A stretch of 64,000 nucleotides of DNA from Amoebophrya sp. A120 (GCA_905178155.1 CAJINV010000001.1:10404240-10468239), one strand, 5' to 3'. Positions 37,234 to 49,076 are shown, numbered from the stretch's first letter. The notes: generated from the sequence alone by a model not told the origin. Numbers and translations: made by a program.

Positions 37234-37888
37234 AGAAAGAGCTACTTGCAGAGAATGTCAAAAATGTATCGATTTCTTGTTTCTTGTTTTGGTGCTTGTA
37301 CGGCCGTCGTGCGATTCAAATGAACTTTGCCTGTGCGACGAGCTTGTTGTGTCCAAAATCAAAGTGAAAACGTGAATGGGACCGGCTGCGGTCAAAATAT
37401 TGCGTTTTGTATCTTTTCAGTGCTTGTTCGGGCGCTGACCTGTGCCTGTGCTGATTTCCGAGGCGAAAACCATATCTGTCTCTTTCTCTCTGTCTCTGCT
37501 GCACGTGCTAACCTCGTGTCGTTTTAGCTTGCCCGACAGCTGCTAAAAGCAAATTTTCCCTTGTACAATGAATGCGATCTCGTCCTCTTGATTCGACGTT
37601 TTGCTTTCGTGAAGGTCGCTCGAGCAGGCTTTTCTTCCTGCCTCAGTTCTAGGTATCCTTGATTCGGTCGTGGCAGCAGAAACAGGGCATGATCTAGTCA
37701 TCTTCCATTTCGGTTCTATTTCTCTTCGTCTTCTTTGCTCAACATTCAGATTAAAAGCGTCACAGTGTTAGTGAAAACAGAGTTCAAGTATTTTACTACT
37801 GTTGTGAGCCAGGGTAAACAGGGGCCATTTCGTCCTCTTGAAGTTTTTTTTTTTAATTGAATACTCACATTAAAATTTTTCGACGCTC
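37234..37888. other. Intergenic region, no gene seen
   Basis: T/C-rich spacer with short frames only. A run of T at about 37847 lies just before the Oxa1-like gene. Confidence 0.4.
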
Positions 37889-40170
37889 ATGCTGCTCGTT
37901 CGCACAGGTTCCTCTCGTTCCTGTAGCTCATCTTCCTCGTCTTCGGCTGGTGCCTACGCGAGGGCCCGAGGATGCACAAGCGCGCTACAAGATCCCCAGC
38001 ATGCAAAGAGCGTCAGATGCTTCTGGGCGGGGGCGTCTGCAAGCTGCAACAACCCAAGCTACGTGTCTGCCCGCGATTCCCACGTGTGTTGGCGACGCAG
38101 GTTCGATTTAGAGCAGGAGGAGGTAGCGTTTGCATATTCTCATCTCGACACCACTTCCGCTGGTGCGTCAGGTGGTGCAAGAACATACCACGGACATGCT
38201 GAGGTTGGAGGTGGAACCACGCCGACCACGGAAGGTTGCCTCGGAGCAAAAGTATTGCCAGATCCAGCTCCAGCTGCAATGCCACCTGATAAGCCGGTCT
38301 TCGACGACTCAATTGTCGCCGCAAACGGTAACAGCTCCAGCTCCATGTCATCCCTTGCCGATCTGTCGCCCCATTCGTCCATTGACGAGAATCTGATGGA
38401 AAAGGTGATGCTAACGTGGAACAATACTGACCCCACCAGCAGCACCCTTGGCGACCCCTGGGTTGTCACCCAACTAGTGACGGACGGGTTCTACACCCTC
38501 CACGACTCCCTTGGTCTCTCCTGGCCGGCGACGATTGTGGCCGGCAGTTTTCTTTTGAGAATCTCCGTTCTCGCCCTGCAGCTCCGCGCAAGGGGCAACA
38601 TGACGAAGGTGCAGAAGCAGGTCGAGGGCGCCGGAGACTTGCAGCGAAAAGCGTCACGGAAGGCCAACGCCGGGGACAGTGAGGGCGCCGCGAGGCTGAT
38701 TTCCGAAGCGCAGCGATTGACCCGGGAGGTGAAGCGGGCGAAGATCAAGTACGGCATGTTCGGCGTCACCTGGATGGGCTCCTACGTCAGTGCCATGGCC
38801 GCGCTCCGCCGCATGGCGTACGAGCCTTGGAACCACCCGAGTTTCGCAACGGAGCAAGCCTTCTGGTTCCAAGAGAGCCTCGCCTTACCGGATGGAGTTG
38901 TGCTGCCGAGTCTAATCGCTGCCCTGGCATTGTCCATGTTGCGCTGCGTGTACTACCCCCTGCTGGAGCAGAAAGGTAAATGTATGATGACTTTGAGTTT
39001 GCGCTTGCTAACCTCAACGACGACGTCGAGGTGTAATTGTAAATGCTAAACTGCATGAGTGACTACTCACTTGACAAAGCAATCGCGTCAAAGACAACAC
39101 CACAGCTCGCCAAGGCCCGGTAACAGTTCTCGGCCAGCCAGTGGACCTTCAGTCTTTCCTTCCTCTCCTCCGCCCGTTCGGGGTCACCGTTTGCGGCGTG
39201 TACGTTGCTTTTCTCTCTCCGTACTTCAGCGCAGGAAATACACTGTTCTACCTGTGCATACTATCCTACCACGGCCTGCAGCGAATCTTCGAGCAGTCAG
39301 GTTTTGCCAAGACGTATCTCTTGGGCGAAACAGCGGGGGCCACTGATAGCGGAGCTGCAATAGAGAACCGTGGACGGCAGGTACATTGATTCAGGAGCTG
39401 GTGCACGGACTATTCATTCGGTAGTTCTGCTTGTGGCTTAGCATCTACGTGTGGGTAGTGAGGGTGTGTGCGTGACTCAGACTGAGATTGACGAATCATA
39501 ATATTCCCAGGCAATTGCGGCTTCCGGTCTTAAGACCCACCGGTCGAGACTGACTGGCGCGCAACCGACGTCTTCGAATCAAGAAGACACGGAGCAGCAG
39601 GTGGAGCATCCTCCGATCTCCTCGCCACTGGCTGCCTTTATGCCTCTTTCCATGAATTGGAACAAGCGGGGGCGCTATCTTCCCGGCGGTAACGCCGGGG
39701 CCGACTCCAAGCCCGCGAGCTCCTCGCTGAGTGTGCCACTGGCTCTGCGCTACGACGTGAGGGCCGCCCATCGCGTGCTAGAGGAGCAGTGTGCGAAACT
39801 GCAGCTTCAAGGGGACGCGCTCGAGAAAGAACGGCACCTGTTCAAAACCAGTAGGCTCTGGCAGCAGCTGTTCACGATGTACCAGAAGACCTGTGAACGG
39901 AAAAGCCGCCACATCAAGACCTTCGCCTTCCACAAAAACCACTACCAGGGCTCGTGCAAAAAAGCGGCACTCTTCCATTTGCGGCAGCGCATTCTGGGCT
40001 ACACGGCGGCCGCGACATCGCCGGAAACCATTCCTGCCCTTGTGCGAAGTCGGAATCGTCCATTGATCACAGCGCGGCCCAGGGAGGCGCCACTCTTGCG
40101 GGGCGCACAACTGGCCGCCGCTCCAGAGGTGGCTGCACATGAAAGTGCAATGGCAGGCGCAGGATATTAA
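37889..40170 (+). CDS. Oxa1/YidC-family membrane protein insertase
   Basis: Probably inserts proteins into an organelle inner membrane. Exons 37889-38975, 39106-39380 and 39511-40170, all GT-AG, sum to 2022 nt, or 673 residues. The N-terminal about 150 residues are Ser/Arg/Ala-rich and suit an organelle transit peptide. The core resembles Oxa1/YidC: a first hydrophobic segment in WPATIVAGSFLLRISVLAL, a charged matrix-side loop (MTKVQKQVEGAG and EAQRLTREVKRAKIKYG), then hydrophobic segments around YGMFGVTWMGSYVSAMAAL, VVLPSLIAALALSMLRCVYY, FGVTVCGVYVAFLSPYFSAG and NTLFYLCILSYHGL. The C-terminus of about 200 residues is basic and helical, as in mitochondrial Oxa1, where it binds ribosomes. The family assignment rests on layout and the loop; mitochondrion versus plastid is not decidable from sequence alone. 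Confidence 0.75.
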
Positions 40171-40674
40171 TGTTCGCAGAAAATTAAACTGGACGATGTA
40201 ACATCTTCGCGCCTTTCAATTGCAATGACGCCGGTGTCACTTAACAATACAAATGCAAGCTGCCAAGTCTGTCAGTGAGCGCGCATCTACTTTGCAGATT
40301 TTGTCTAGTCTAAAACGGGAATACGAAGTAGAGCTCCGTTCCTCTACTATCTCGTCCGTTGTTCATACCTCCTATTCGTGAGATAGTACTTCGTGTACAA
40401 GTACCCTGACTGCATTGGCAGTGCATGTGAGAGCTAAGGGGCGGGAGATGTAGAGTGTGTGTGTACAGAGAACGAGGGTCCTGCTTAAAGGTTGAGGTTG
40501 TCGGGATTGTCCGACTCTTGAGCGAAAATTTCAATTTGCAAGGCGCACATGCAACCTGACTGTGTCCTTTTGCCCCGGGGGCGTGTTGCTCGCATGCATG
40601 GCGCACGGGACCTTGATCATGACAGGTCGGAGTCCTCTTAGTTTCGTTTCTTTTGCAATCACTGTGGCGGAGCG
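40171..40674. other. Intergenic region, no gene seen
   Basis: Spacer between the insertase and the lipid kinase. The minus-strand frame at 40310-40921 overlaps the lipid-kinase coding sequence and is a shadow. Confidence 0.4.
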
Positions 40675-42736
40675 ATGGCTTCGTCGCCAATCGACTCCGT
40701 CGGCGGGGCCGTGACTGCCAATGACGACAGTGCCAAGGAAGCCGTGACCGCCATGCAGTCCCCCGAAGTGGCCGACAAGCCGGCGTCGCCGGATGCGCCG
40801 GCCGGTGCGGCGGCGGCGCTCGAGGACATCGAATTGACCGAGGAGAGCCCAAAGGCTGCAGCGGCGGCAGAACCAACTCCGGCTGACAGCACAGCTGGTG
40901 GAGGGGCTGGGGCTGGATCATCAGCAGATGTCCAGTCAGAAGACCACCCCTTGATCTTCATCGCGGTCAACCCTTCGTCGGGGAACAAGAAGGGAGCGGA
41001 CTACGTCAAGGTGGGGGAGCCCATCGGGGAAACCGGAGTGCGGAAACTGGACTTGGACGTACAGGTAAACAACGCGAAAACGGTGACGCTGCTGATTTTC
41101 AACATCAAGGAAGGAAAGCCGAGCAACAAGCCCGGGTTCCAACACCTGAAGCGCGTGGTCGAGGCCAGCAGTCTTGATTTACCCACAAGGATAATCGTCG
41201 CGGGAGGGGACGGAACCATCACGTGGGCCGTGGAAGAGATGGATGCGCATGGGGTATTAGAACGATGTTCTTAACTTGATGTTTTTCGTGGTTACCAGCT
41301 GTTCTTGTTTCATCGATTGCGAAGTGCTGCCCTTATCTAACTATTTTTGTTGGTTCTTCGCAATCACCCCCAGATTCCCTCCGAGCAAGTCCTTCTGGGT
41401 GTGAAAGCCTTTGGCACGGGCAACGACTTCAGTCGAAGCTACAACTGGGGTAAGGGAAGTCCCAGCGACGTGATTGGGGGTTCGACCTTCAAAGTGCTGA
41501 AAAAGGATGTCTCTATGTGGTTGACCGCGAAGACCGCACCGCACGACATCTGGGGATTGGAAATCGAGACGCACGAGGGCGGGAATTTCAAATACGTCAC
41601 GGGCTACAACCAGAAGGGCATCAACGACGGCCTTTGCGCGCAGCACCGCATCGTGGATGTGGACGGAGGGGGGAAGAAGTCGACGAAAACCATGTGCAAC
41701 TACTTCTCATTCGGGCCAGAATCCAGGGTGGGCATGGGGTACTGTTGATAAGGTGATTTCTTAGAAAATTTCCATATGCAGCACGATATTGCTCTAGTTA
41801 TAGCCTTGTTAGTCCTCTTAATAGGCTCAGAAATAGAGAATCGGCGGAGCTTGCGTATCTATTAATTCTAACAGCATGGAGCGACGGCGAAAAGCGAGCT
41901 GGGCCGGCAATCAGCTGATGTATGGTTTCTCCGGTTTATCGACGATGTGCTGCAAGAAGAGTCCAAAGCTGAAGGATGTGGTTACCAACGCCGTAGAAAC
42001 CCTTCCGGATGGAACACCAAAGGTTATTTTTCAAACCGACACCCCACCACCGAAAAAGCCCACAGACCCTCAACCCGATGGGCCATACCTGCGGCGGTGG
42101 CCAGCGACGTTCGCAATCCTGAACACGGACACCATGATTGCCGGTCAGCACATCTGGGACCGCACCGGCGCGCGACTGGCGGTGAAGGGGGAAGGAGAGC
42201 AGAGAGAGACGCTGATGCAAGGAGTCCACAAGATGGGCGACGGGAAACTGAACATGATGACCTGGCGGACCATGCAACAGTTCAACTGCGACGCCGTCTG
42301 CGGGCTCTGCTGCAGCTGCGTAAAACAAGAACTCCACTTTTCCTCGTGCATGATTTCGTTGTTGGTGTTGTATATTTGCATGCTGAAGTTCTGTTCCACA
42401 AGTTGATGTTGAGGATGAGGACTACGGTGCTTAGGATATGCCTTTTTTTGCGGCGGAACTTAGGAGTAAGTTCAAGCTGCCGAAGCAGAAATGTCGTGAA
42501 GTGGAACACGATACAACGAAAAACAGGTATGCTGTGGCTTGCGCGGTAGCAACCGCCTTGCGAGCATCGGGAATCCCGTGACCATCAACTTCCGGGACAA
42601 GGAGCAAGCCAACTACCGAAAGGAGGGGCGGATCTACATGCAGATTGACGGGGAGTACTTCATCTGCCAGTATCCAAAGGCCATTAGGATCAAGCACCGG
42701 GAAAAGTTGCATGTCTTGGACAACCGCTCCAGTTGA
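40675..42736 (+). CDS. Diacylglycerol kinase-like lipid kinase
   Basis: Likely phosphorylates diacylglycerol to phosphatidate. Exons 40675-41253, 41374-41738, 41875-42319 and 42527-42736 sum to 1599 nt (532 residues). After about 95 Ala/Pro/Glu-rich residues the catalytic domain starts with PLIFIAVNPSSGNKKG. The ATP-binding signature is GGDGTI (D179 region), and the accessory part has the characteristic LGVKAFGTGNDFSRSYNWG, matching the PLGTGNDLAR motif of diacylglycerol kinases. Further blocks (KTMCNYFSFGPESRVGM, AGNQLMYGFSG and PRTF-like segments) fit the accessory domain. A Cys-rich stretch (VCGLCCSC joined to VCCG) lies near the C-terminus; it may be a palmitoylation or membrane-binding patch. 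There is no C1 domain or EF-hand, so it resembles the short protist/plant type. The last exon's frame is good to the stop. Confidence 0.85.
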
Positions 42737-43891
42737 GCTGCAAAATGAAGACATGGTGCGTGATTCGGGGATTCCCACCACTTCAACTTCTGCGCGCACA
42801 CTACACAGAAGTGAAGACGAAGAGACACTACATGCTCATGCACTTGCATGTAGTTGGGGTTTCTGAAGAAAGTTCGAAGTAAACTACACAGGTTTCATCT
42901 TGGTTGTGAGCAGAAGTAATAATTGGAACTACGATCATAACAGAAAAGGTCACTCTCACTGCGAAAGCCTGTTGCTGCTGCAGAGGCAACGAACGAAGGT
43001 TAACCTGGTCGAATCCAAGCTGAATTCGAATTGTAGAATTGATAGCTTTTTTTATTGATAGTAGTGATTATGATGCTGAAGATGCAACAGCGTTGCTCTT
43101 GGCGGCTCCTGGTGTGCTGAAGTACCAAGAAACCTTTTGGCAAGGAGAAAATCAATACTATGTATACCGAGGTCGGTAGTTTCACAGCATTGGAGTTGCT
43201 ATGCTGTTGTTCGAAAAAATGAAGTAGGCGATGAAAGACTTGTGCTCGCTCCGTGTCTTCTCTTGGTGATTTGCCTACAGATCTGTTTTTATCGAGGCTT
43301 CCGAAGTCGACCCGTTTCTGTGCATCTGGTTATCATTTTTTATTTTTTTGTAAGAAAAAGAATTGGCGCTCAACCTCATCGCTTTGAAAGGCTCGCACAA
43401 GATCCAAAATTGCAATTAAATTTTTTGATCCCCCAAAGCAAAACCGTCGATCACACAAGATCTGCTCTTCCATGGTGTGAATTGGAGTTCATACATGATA
43501 AGTACCTTTTTGGGTTGAGGATTTTCCGTTTTGAACTTGTGATGTGCCTCCCCATTTCTGTCCCAGGCGCGGCAATATTAAAGAAATATGAATACTTATC
43601 TGCGAGCTACTAACTAGGCGAAGTAACGTCAGGGTTACCACTTGACTTCAGCGATTTGTCATATTTTTCTAGTGAAGTGTCTTTGTTTTGGCGGTTATAA
43701 GTAGCAGTTGAAGGCTCGAACTTCTATCCTATCGAGTGGGCGACTATCTAGAGATTTTCACGACACTTTTCCTTCAAATACTTACCAGTAGAGGTAAAGG
43801 TAAAGACTTCACGATTAACCCGATAGTAATACTGTGGAAGTTCTGGATCAACTTATTCCCACGCCACCCCTACCCCTAGGAACCGAAAGCC
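42737..43891. other. Intergenic region, no gene seen
   Basis: About 1.15 kb. The frame at 43137-43613 has no recognisable content and no splice context. The 5' leader of the co-chaperone gene must lie at its end. Confidence 0.4.
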
Positions 43892-45815
43892 ATGAATCAC
43901 GACGACATTCTGTGCACCTCCATCCCCTCGGAGGAGGGCAAGCGACGAGATCTGCTGGAAATTGCCAAGCAACGAGCCAAGGGGACCTTTCAGATGCGGG
44001 ATCTGCACAATGCGGAGAAGTTGTACGCGAGATGTATCGAGGTCGCCAACCTCCTAAATGAACCCGATCGACACTTGCTGTACTCCAATCGCGCTGCCGT
44101 CCGATTATTGAAAAGCAAGCACCAGCTCGCCCTGGACGATTGTGAGGCCTGCATGGATATGGATTGCAAATATGTCTGGGTCTGGAAGATTGCCAGGTTT
44201 GTCATGCATATTTTGCATAACCAATGATGCCTGTAATGCATGACCTAGCATCACAGATTTTTAAATGGCATTCTGATGCGTATTCCGCATGACAAATGCC
44301 ATTTCCGCGTAGCCCAATTTGAATCCTCTTGCTGGTCATGCAATACAGGTTTCTTTAGCATCCAAATGCAGCATCACATCAAGTTTGGCTCTTCCAGACC
44401 CAGACATTTTTGCATTTGATAATGGATCTAGACGCGGCTTTCATCAAGGCGCACTTTCGTACTCTTTTTTTCTTTCTTCCTGTGAATTTGTCTAAGATAT
44501 ACCATAGGTAATATTGCATCCTGGAACAAAAATAGATACTGTGGTAGAACAATGCGGCATAGGATAAGAGGAAGATCTAGAATTTTCGCACCCTTATATA
44601 TTGCTAAGCTCCTTCCACAAGCACAAACACACCACAGGTAAGTGTCAAGCACTTGTGGGCCTTGAAAGGTTTGAAGACGCAATTTCAGCGGCGAAAACAG
44701 CCCTAGAAATACATCCGGGAAACAAAGATCTCGTCGATATTCAGGGCACGGCGGAGAAAAAGTGGGAGGCGCAGAAAGCAAAACCCGATCCGGAAAAGCC
44801 CACCTTTGACGACTACCGACCGGTCCGTGTAGAGCCCGCCAGCAAAGCCGCAAAGGGAGGAGATGGTAACCCTAACTTATTTCGACGCTGTTCCTTTACT
44901 TAAATGGCGGCTCTAGTACTGTTCGTCTTCGTTTCTGGAAATCGAAATGACTCGGGCAGGCGTACCCCTGCTCCTGTCCAAGATAAATAGATTCGCTTGG
45001 AACTTGCTCAGAAAAACCCCTCCCATGTCCACCCACAGGCTCTGCAGAAGGCGCAACGAGCTCCACCGATTCAGCTACCAAGGCGGATGAGATGAGGGGA
45101 TACAAAAAGACCGCAGACGGTCGCACAACGTCCTACTTTCACACCGAACTCGACGAAAACGCAAAGAAGTTGATTGGTGACTGCAAGCCAAAACAGATTT
45201 CTGCAGACGCGCAACTCGGCAACAAGACAACCTCAGCAGGAAGTGCATGGAATCAAGCAGGTACTTCTACGCGTGTGGTTTTGCAAAGATGTCGTCCATG
45301 TGTGACAAGTACGACCATCAGTGGCTTTGATGCTGATTGTTCTTGCAACTGAAAATAGAAACTCGAACCATTCCAACCAATCGATGCTAGGTACTTTTGA
45401 AGAGCGCGATTACACGAAGTGGTTTTCCGAGGAGGTCCGAAAGGAGGTGAAGGGCAAGTTCCAGGTGCCAGACGAGGCCAAGACGCTGTCCTTCTCCGTC
45501 ACGGATGTGAGCGGCAGCGCGCAAATCACGTCTTCCCGCGGAAAGGTACGGTACATCCACGACAGCACCATTGAACTCAAGTGGAAATTCCCGGTAAACG
45601 AGGACCACACCGAGTACTGCAAGGGTACGATCACCTTCGAGTCCGACGGAGCGGGCGACTACGACATCAACTACGCCTGCACGGAAAAGCAGCACATGGG
45701 AAGAGGCGTCGTCGACAAACACGTCAAAGGCGACGCGTCGACGCTGGTGAAACACATAAGAGAAAAACTGCAAGTCGTGGAGGGGAATTTCAAAGCACTG
45801 AATCCGTTCAAGTAG
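43892..45815 (+). CDS. TPR plus Aha1 N-domain fusion, putative Hsp90 co-chaperone
   Basis: Exons 43892-44157, 44427-44458, 44638-44865, 45039-45260 and 45391-45815 sum to 1173 nt, or 390 residues. The N-terminal half holds three TPR units resembling those of Sti1/Hop: KGTFQMRDLHNAEKLYARC, LYSNRAAVRLLKSKHQLALD, and AFIKAHFRK followed by ALVGLERFEDAISAAKTAL. Residues of the usual carboxylate clamp (N in YSNR, K and R in IKAHFR) are visible, suggesting binding of the Hsp90/Hsp70 C-terminal EEVD. After a linker comes a domain with SAWNQAGTFEERDYTKWF, VTDVSGSAQITSSRGKVRY and IELKWKF, matching the Aha1 N-terminal domain that activates the Hsp90 ATPase. Aha1's C-terminal domain is absent. A family A TIR element (44158-44421) cuts the second TPR; exact removal restores its register. 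Cytosolic action is inferred. Confidence 0.85.
44158..44421. mobile_element. Introner-like TIR element, family A, copy 3, inside a TPR exon
   Basis: 264 bp, flanked by ATGGA (44153-44157 and 44422-44426). The right end matches family A exactly (TTTTTGCATTTGATA); the left end is diverged (TATGGATTGCAAATATG), then the shared core GTCTGGGTCTGGAAG. Non-coding. Removing it and one ATGGA joins GCC TGC ATG GA to T CTA GAC, giving CEACMDLDAAFIKAHFRK, colinear with the CEECIQLEPTFIKGYTRK segment of Sti1 TPR proteins. Unit length with duplication is 269 bp, not a multiple of three, so it must be removed for the protein to be made. Confidence 0.9.
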
Positions 45816-46192
45816 AATGTGATGAATGTGAAATGAATAAATGTGGTCGTTGCCGCTCCTGTCCTCTTGGAGTTGGATCCCGTACCACGTCGCTCATTTA
45901 AGATGCAGAAAAAAGTTCAACTTTTCAGCATTTGAAAAACAAAGATCTTCGTAATTTGCCGCCATCTAACGGCGTTGACGTTGGCGATTGCGAGACGTCA
46001 CGCCACGTTATGTTCGCGCTCTTTTGCTGATCCCCATCTTGCTCAAATCTCGATCCGGTAAAAATACTATGCCCGTTATAAGTACACGGACTATGCAATC
46101 TAATGGTAATGGTAATGCTATGGACGATCTCTCCCTTTTGCTGATGTAAGTAGATCTTTATTGCTCATACACTTGTGCCGAAGTAGATCTTT
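45816..46192. other. Spacer and retrotransposon target site
   Basis: No gene. Near its end the block AAGTAGATCTTTATTGCTCA occurs at 46149-46168, and its first half recurs at 46181-46192 directly at the left end of the retrotransposon; the second half (ATTGCTCATACA) follows the right end at 59341. The target was therefore a tandem pair of this block, with the element inserted in the second copy. Confidence 0.6.
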
Positions 46193-46310
46193 TTACGGGA
46201 TAAATACTTCGAGTGAAAGCATCGTCAGCAAGATCGGTCTCGTTCATATTCATCGTTCATACATTCATTTACAGCCCCGGCTGGGATTTCTGGATATTTT
46301 TTCAGTTTTC
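46193..46310 (+). repeat. Split direct repeat A1 (left end of YR retrotransposon)
   Basis: 118 bp starting TTACGGGATAAATACTTCGA and ending GGATATTTTTTCAGTTTTC. One mismatch (C for T in AATACTTCGA) against A2. Confidence 0.9.
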
Positions 46311-46815
46311 TGGATTTATATCAGACATTGGTATACCATTAGGTCAACCTTCACTCCTTTTTCTGACACCAGGACTTCGGTTCTCGTCGATGAATTAGGA
46401 GAGGAGGGGTGTTTTCTGGAGGGGACACCGCCCTCTCGGATTTCTGTTCGACGATGGTCGTCAGATTGATGAGAAGGATACCTTTGTCACAGTCACGCCC
46501 TGGATAGTAAATCGCGCAAGCGAGCCCCTCGCTACAACCATGTTGTGGCGTTACTAGTAGGCAGCAGGAAGTTTCGTCTTGGAAAGTTTAGACCAAGCTG
46601 GCAATCGTACCACTGTAGGCAGTTCACGGCAGAACTAGCCCTTGTCGCTTCGTTGTTCGACACCAGGCAAGCAGACACTCACAAATAGACACAGCAAACA
46701 AGCAGAGAGCTCCAGAGCTGAGACATGGAGCGGAGATACCACGACGCACGAGAGAACGCACTAGTACACTCAAATTTCCCTTCCTATCTCATGACTAGAA
46801 ACAGCTTAGCACAGA

Positions 46816-47845
46816 ATGCCCCGCCACGTCGGGTACTCGCCGGGCCTTGAAGGCTCGGTGCTGTCGCCGGTAGTAGACATCCGAAAGACCAAAGCAGAAC
46901 TATGGCAGCAGTCAGACAAATCGATGAGTCTGATAAATTTTCCGGCCCCGAGAATACACACGGACTACATGTGGCAGGGGAGAGCTGTAGGAGACGGCAG
47001 GCCACTGCCAGACTTTCTGCACAGGACACCAAGGGCAGCATACCTCCCACCAGTAAAGTACGAAAACAGCAATCCACTGAAAGCGCAGGTGTACGCAGTG
47101 CATGCCAAGTGGATACCAGAGCCCAAGGACGAAAAGATATGGGCGAAGCTAGGAGCACCAGAGATTTTTGGTACAGATTAACCCCTTTTTTAGCGGATGC
47201 ATTCATAAAACTGCATGACGCGAGCACATGACACATGTACACATATTATCCCTGGCCAACAACTCTTCAGGTTTGCCAGAAGCTTTCTTTGAAGTGGAAG
47301 TGATCTTGCACACGCAGTACAGTGCGAGGTACGGATTGGCGGAGCAGATGTTCGTGTTGCCCAAGATGATCTGCCCAGTGGGAATCCTGTGGATGCAAAA
47401 GCTGACTTTCACCCGAGAAAGAGACAGACTGAAAGCCTACGAAGCAAAGTTCCAAACGGAACGAAATTACACAAGATATAAAGTTTTCATGCACAGCGAC
47501 CGCTTGTGCAAAGAGTTAGAAGAGGATATAGAGTCCCTGTACAACATAGAGCTAGAAACATCCATCTGTGATCAAACAAAGAGCAATCTCCTGGGCGGAT
47601 TTGTATGCCTTCTCCGGCTCGCAACGAGCGCGACAGATCTTCAACAGGCATTTCGTAGAGCAGCACCAGATGCACGAAGCGTGCATACGAAGTTTCAATT
47701 ACGACATCAGCCCACCCCCGCCGTGCACTTTCTATTGTCATGGCAGATCAAATTTAGCTTTCAGAACAAGGGTGAGAATCTCCGAATTAACCACCAGGAT
47801 CAAAAAGGAAAAAATCGAAAAACCGGACGGACAGCTAGCGGATGA
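46816..47845 (+). CDS. Unknown ORF in the 5' part of the retrotransposon, one intron
   Basis: Exon 1 is 46816-47170 (donor GTACAG) and exon 2 begins at 47271 after CTCTTCAG; the phase matches and the frame runs to 47845. The protein is basic and aromatic-rich in exon 1 (PRHVGYSPGLEG, PRAAYLPPVKYENSN) and amphipathic in exon 2 (PEAFFEVEVILHTQYSARYG and KLTFTRERDRLKAYEAKF). Near 47560 protein character seems to pass from this frame to another (47568-47885, with RAISWADLYAFSGSQRARQ and an acidic C-terminus DVDVESDTD). This suggests a frameshift, either programmed or a mutation. I recognise no domain. It precedes the Gag-like gene and might be a spliced accessory protein of the element. Confidence 0.45.
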
Positions 47846-48092
47846 GTATAGCATTGATGTGGATGTTGAGTCAGATACAGACTAATCGCAACTTTCCAAA
47901 ACCAGTCAGCGACTGCTTCCTCCTAGTATAGAAGCGGCGTCCACGTAGATACCAAAATCTAACGAAGAAAACTAGTTTTAGTATAAGAAAAAGCAGTAAG
48001 TTTAGTGCACAACTAGCAACAAGAAATTGTTTGTCAGCGATTCAGCCACCTTAGGTTTTTAAGTTTCACTTTGACCCCAAGCAAAATCGAAA

Positions 48093-48938
48093 ATGAGTGG
48101 CATCAGCCACGACGTCTCCATCAAGAATTGCGACACAATGCGTGTCGGAAAATGTGATAACTTAGTTGATTTGGCGAGGAAGCAGGGAGCTAGCGTCATG
48201 AACTTGCTTGAGGACATTGTCAAGAATGGTGGCAAAGATGATGTAGGATCTAACGCTGCCGGGATCTTCATGAATGATCTTACTTCTAAACACAGCTCCC
48301 ATTTAGGTGTCGACGGAACCCGTGTTCCGACTCTGTCTGAAGGACAGAGCCAGAAGCTACTGCATGTGTACAGGTCTTTGGCGCAGTTCGCTATCACTAC
48401 TGTGATCCCGGCGCTCAGTGCTAAAGTCGCGGCTTATAGTGAGTTGATTGACGAGTTGTGGGTGGACTTAAACCCCACCACGGTGCAAACTCTCTTCCCG
48501 AACTGGATGACTTTCTGTGCCGAATGTGCAGCAAAAATATATTTTTTGCGAGGTAAGCTTGCCTTGCCAGAGCTGCAGATGTCCCAAGAGCTTAAGCATT
48601 TCAAGCATGTGTGCATCAAGCGTAGGACGGACGGCATTACTACCTCCGGGTTCGTCCCGGTCGTGGGAGGACAAGCCACCGGAACCACAGCTACGGAATT
48701 AGCATCCCAGTTAACTACCCATCTCTCCAAAGAGCCGTACTTCATTGCGTACGATGACGAAGAGTTAGAAGATTTAGGAGAAAAGGTGTTGAATTTAGCG
48801 AAGATGTATTCCAAGACAATGGATGAAGAAATGAAGAAGAAGTATGAGAAAGCCGGACGGTACGCATTCGGACTGCCCGGTGCGCAGTCGTCCAGCTCGG
48901 GCGGATCCTCTTCTTCCTCTAGCAAGGGAGGAAAGTAA
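48093..48938 (+). CDS. Unknown 281-residue protein in the retrotransposon
   Basis: A clean intronless frame from ATG 48093 to TAA 48936-48938. The body is helical and soluble (residues about 1-250, for example VYRSLAQFAITTVIPALSAK, ELWVDLNPTTVQTLFPNW, then DDEELEDLGEKVLNLAKMYSKT). It ends in a Ser/Gly-rich tail followed by Lys (GKGGK-like). It lies after the split 5' ORF and before the Gag-like gene inside the element. I recognise no domain; a structural or nucleoprotein-like role is possible but unproved. Codon use resembles the rest of the element. Confidence 0.6.
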   Translation: MSGISHDVSIKNCDTMRVGKCDNLVDLARKQGASVMNLLEDIVKNGGKDDVGSNAAGIFMNDLTSKHSSHLGVDGTRVPTLSEGQSQKLLHVYRSLAQFAITTVIPALSAKVAAYSELIDELWVDLNPTTVQTLFPNWMTFCAECAAKIYFLRGKLALPELQMSQELKHFKHVCIKRRTDGITTSGFVPVVGGQATGTTATELASQLTTHLSKEPYFIAYDDEELEDLGEKVLNLAKMYSKTMDEEMKKKYEKAGRYAFGLPGAQSSSSGGSSSSSSKGGK

Positions 48939-49076
48939 TTTCATACAATTTAGTTTGGGTACATGTGTGAGAGTGGACGCCGCATGTATGTGTTAAAAAT
49001 AGCGATTAGCAGCTAAGCGCAGCCTTTAAAATATCATTTTTATTTTTAGAAACATCACCTTCAGTAAGATTCTACA

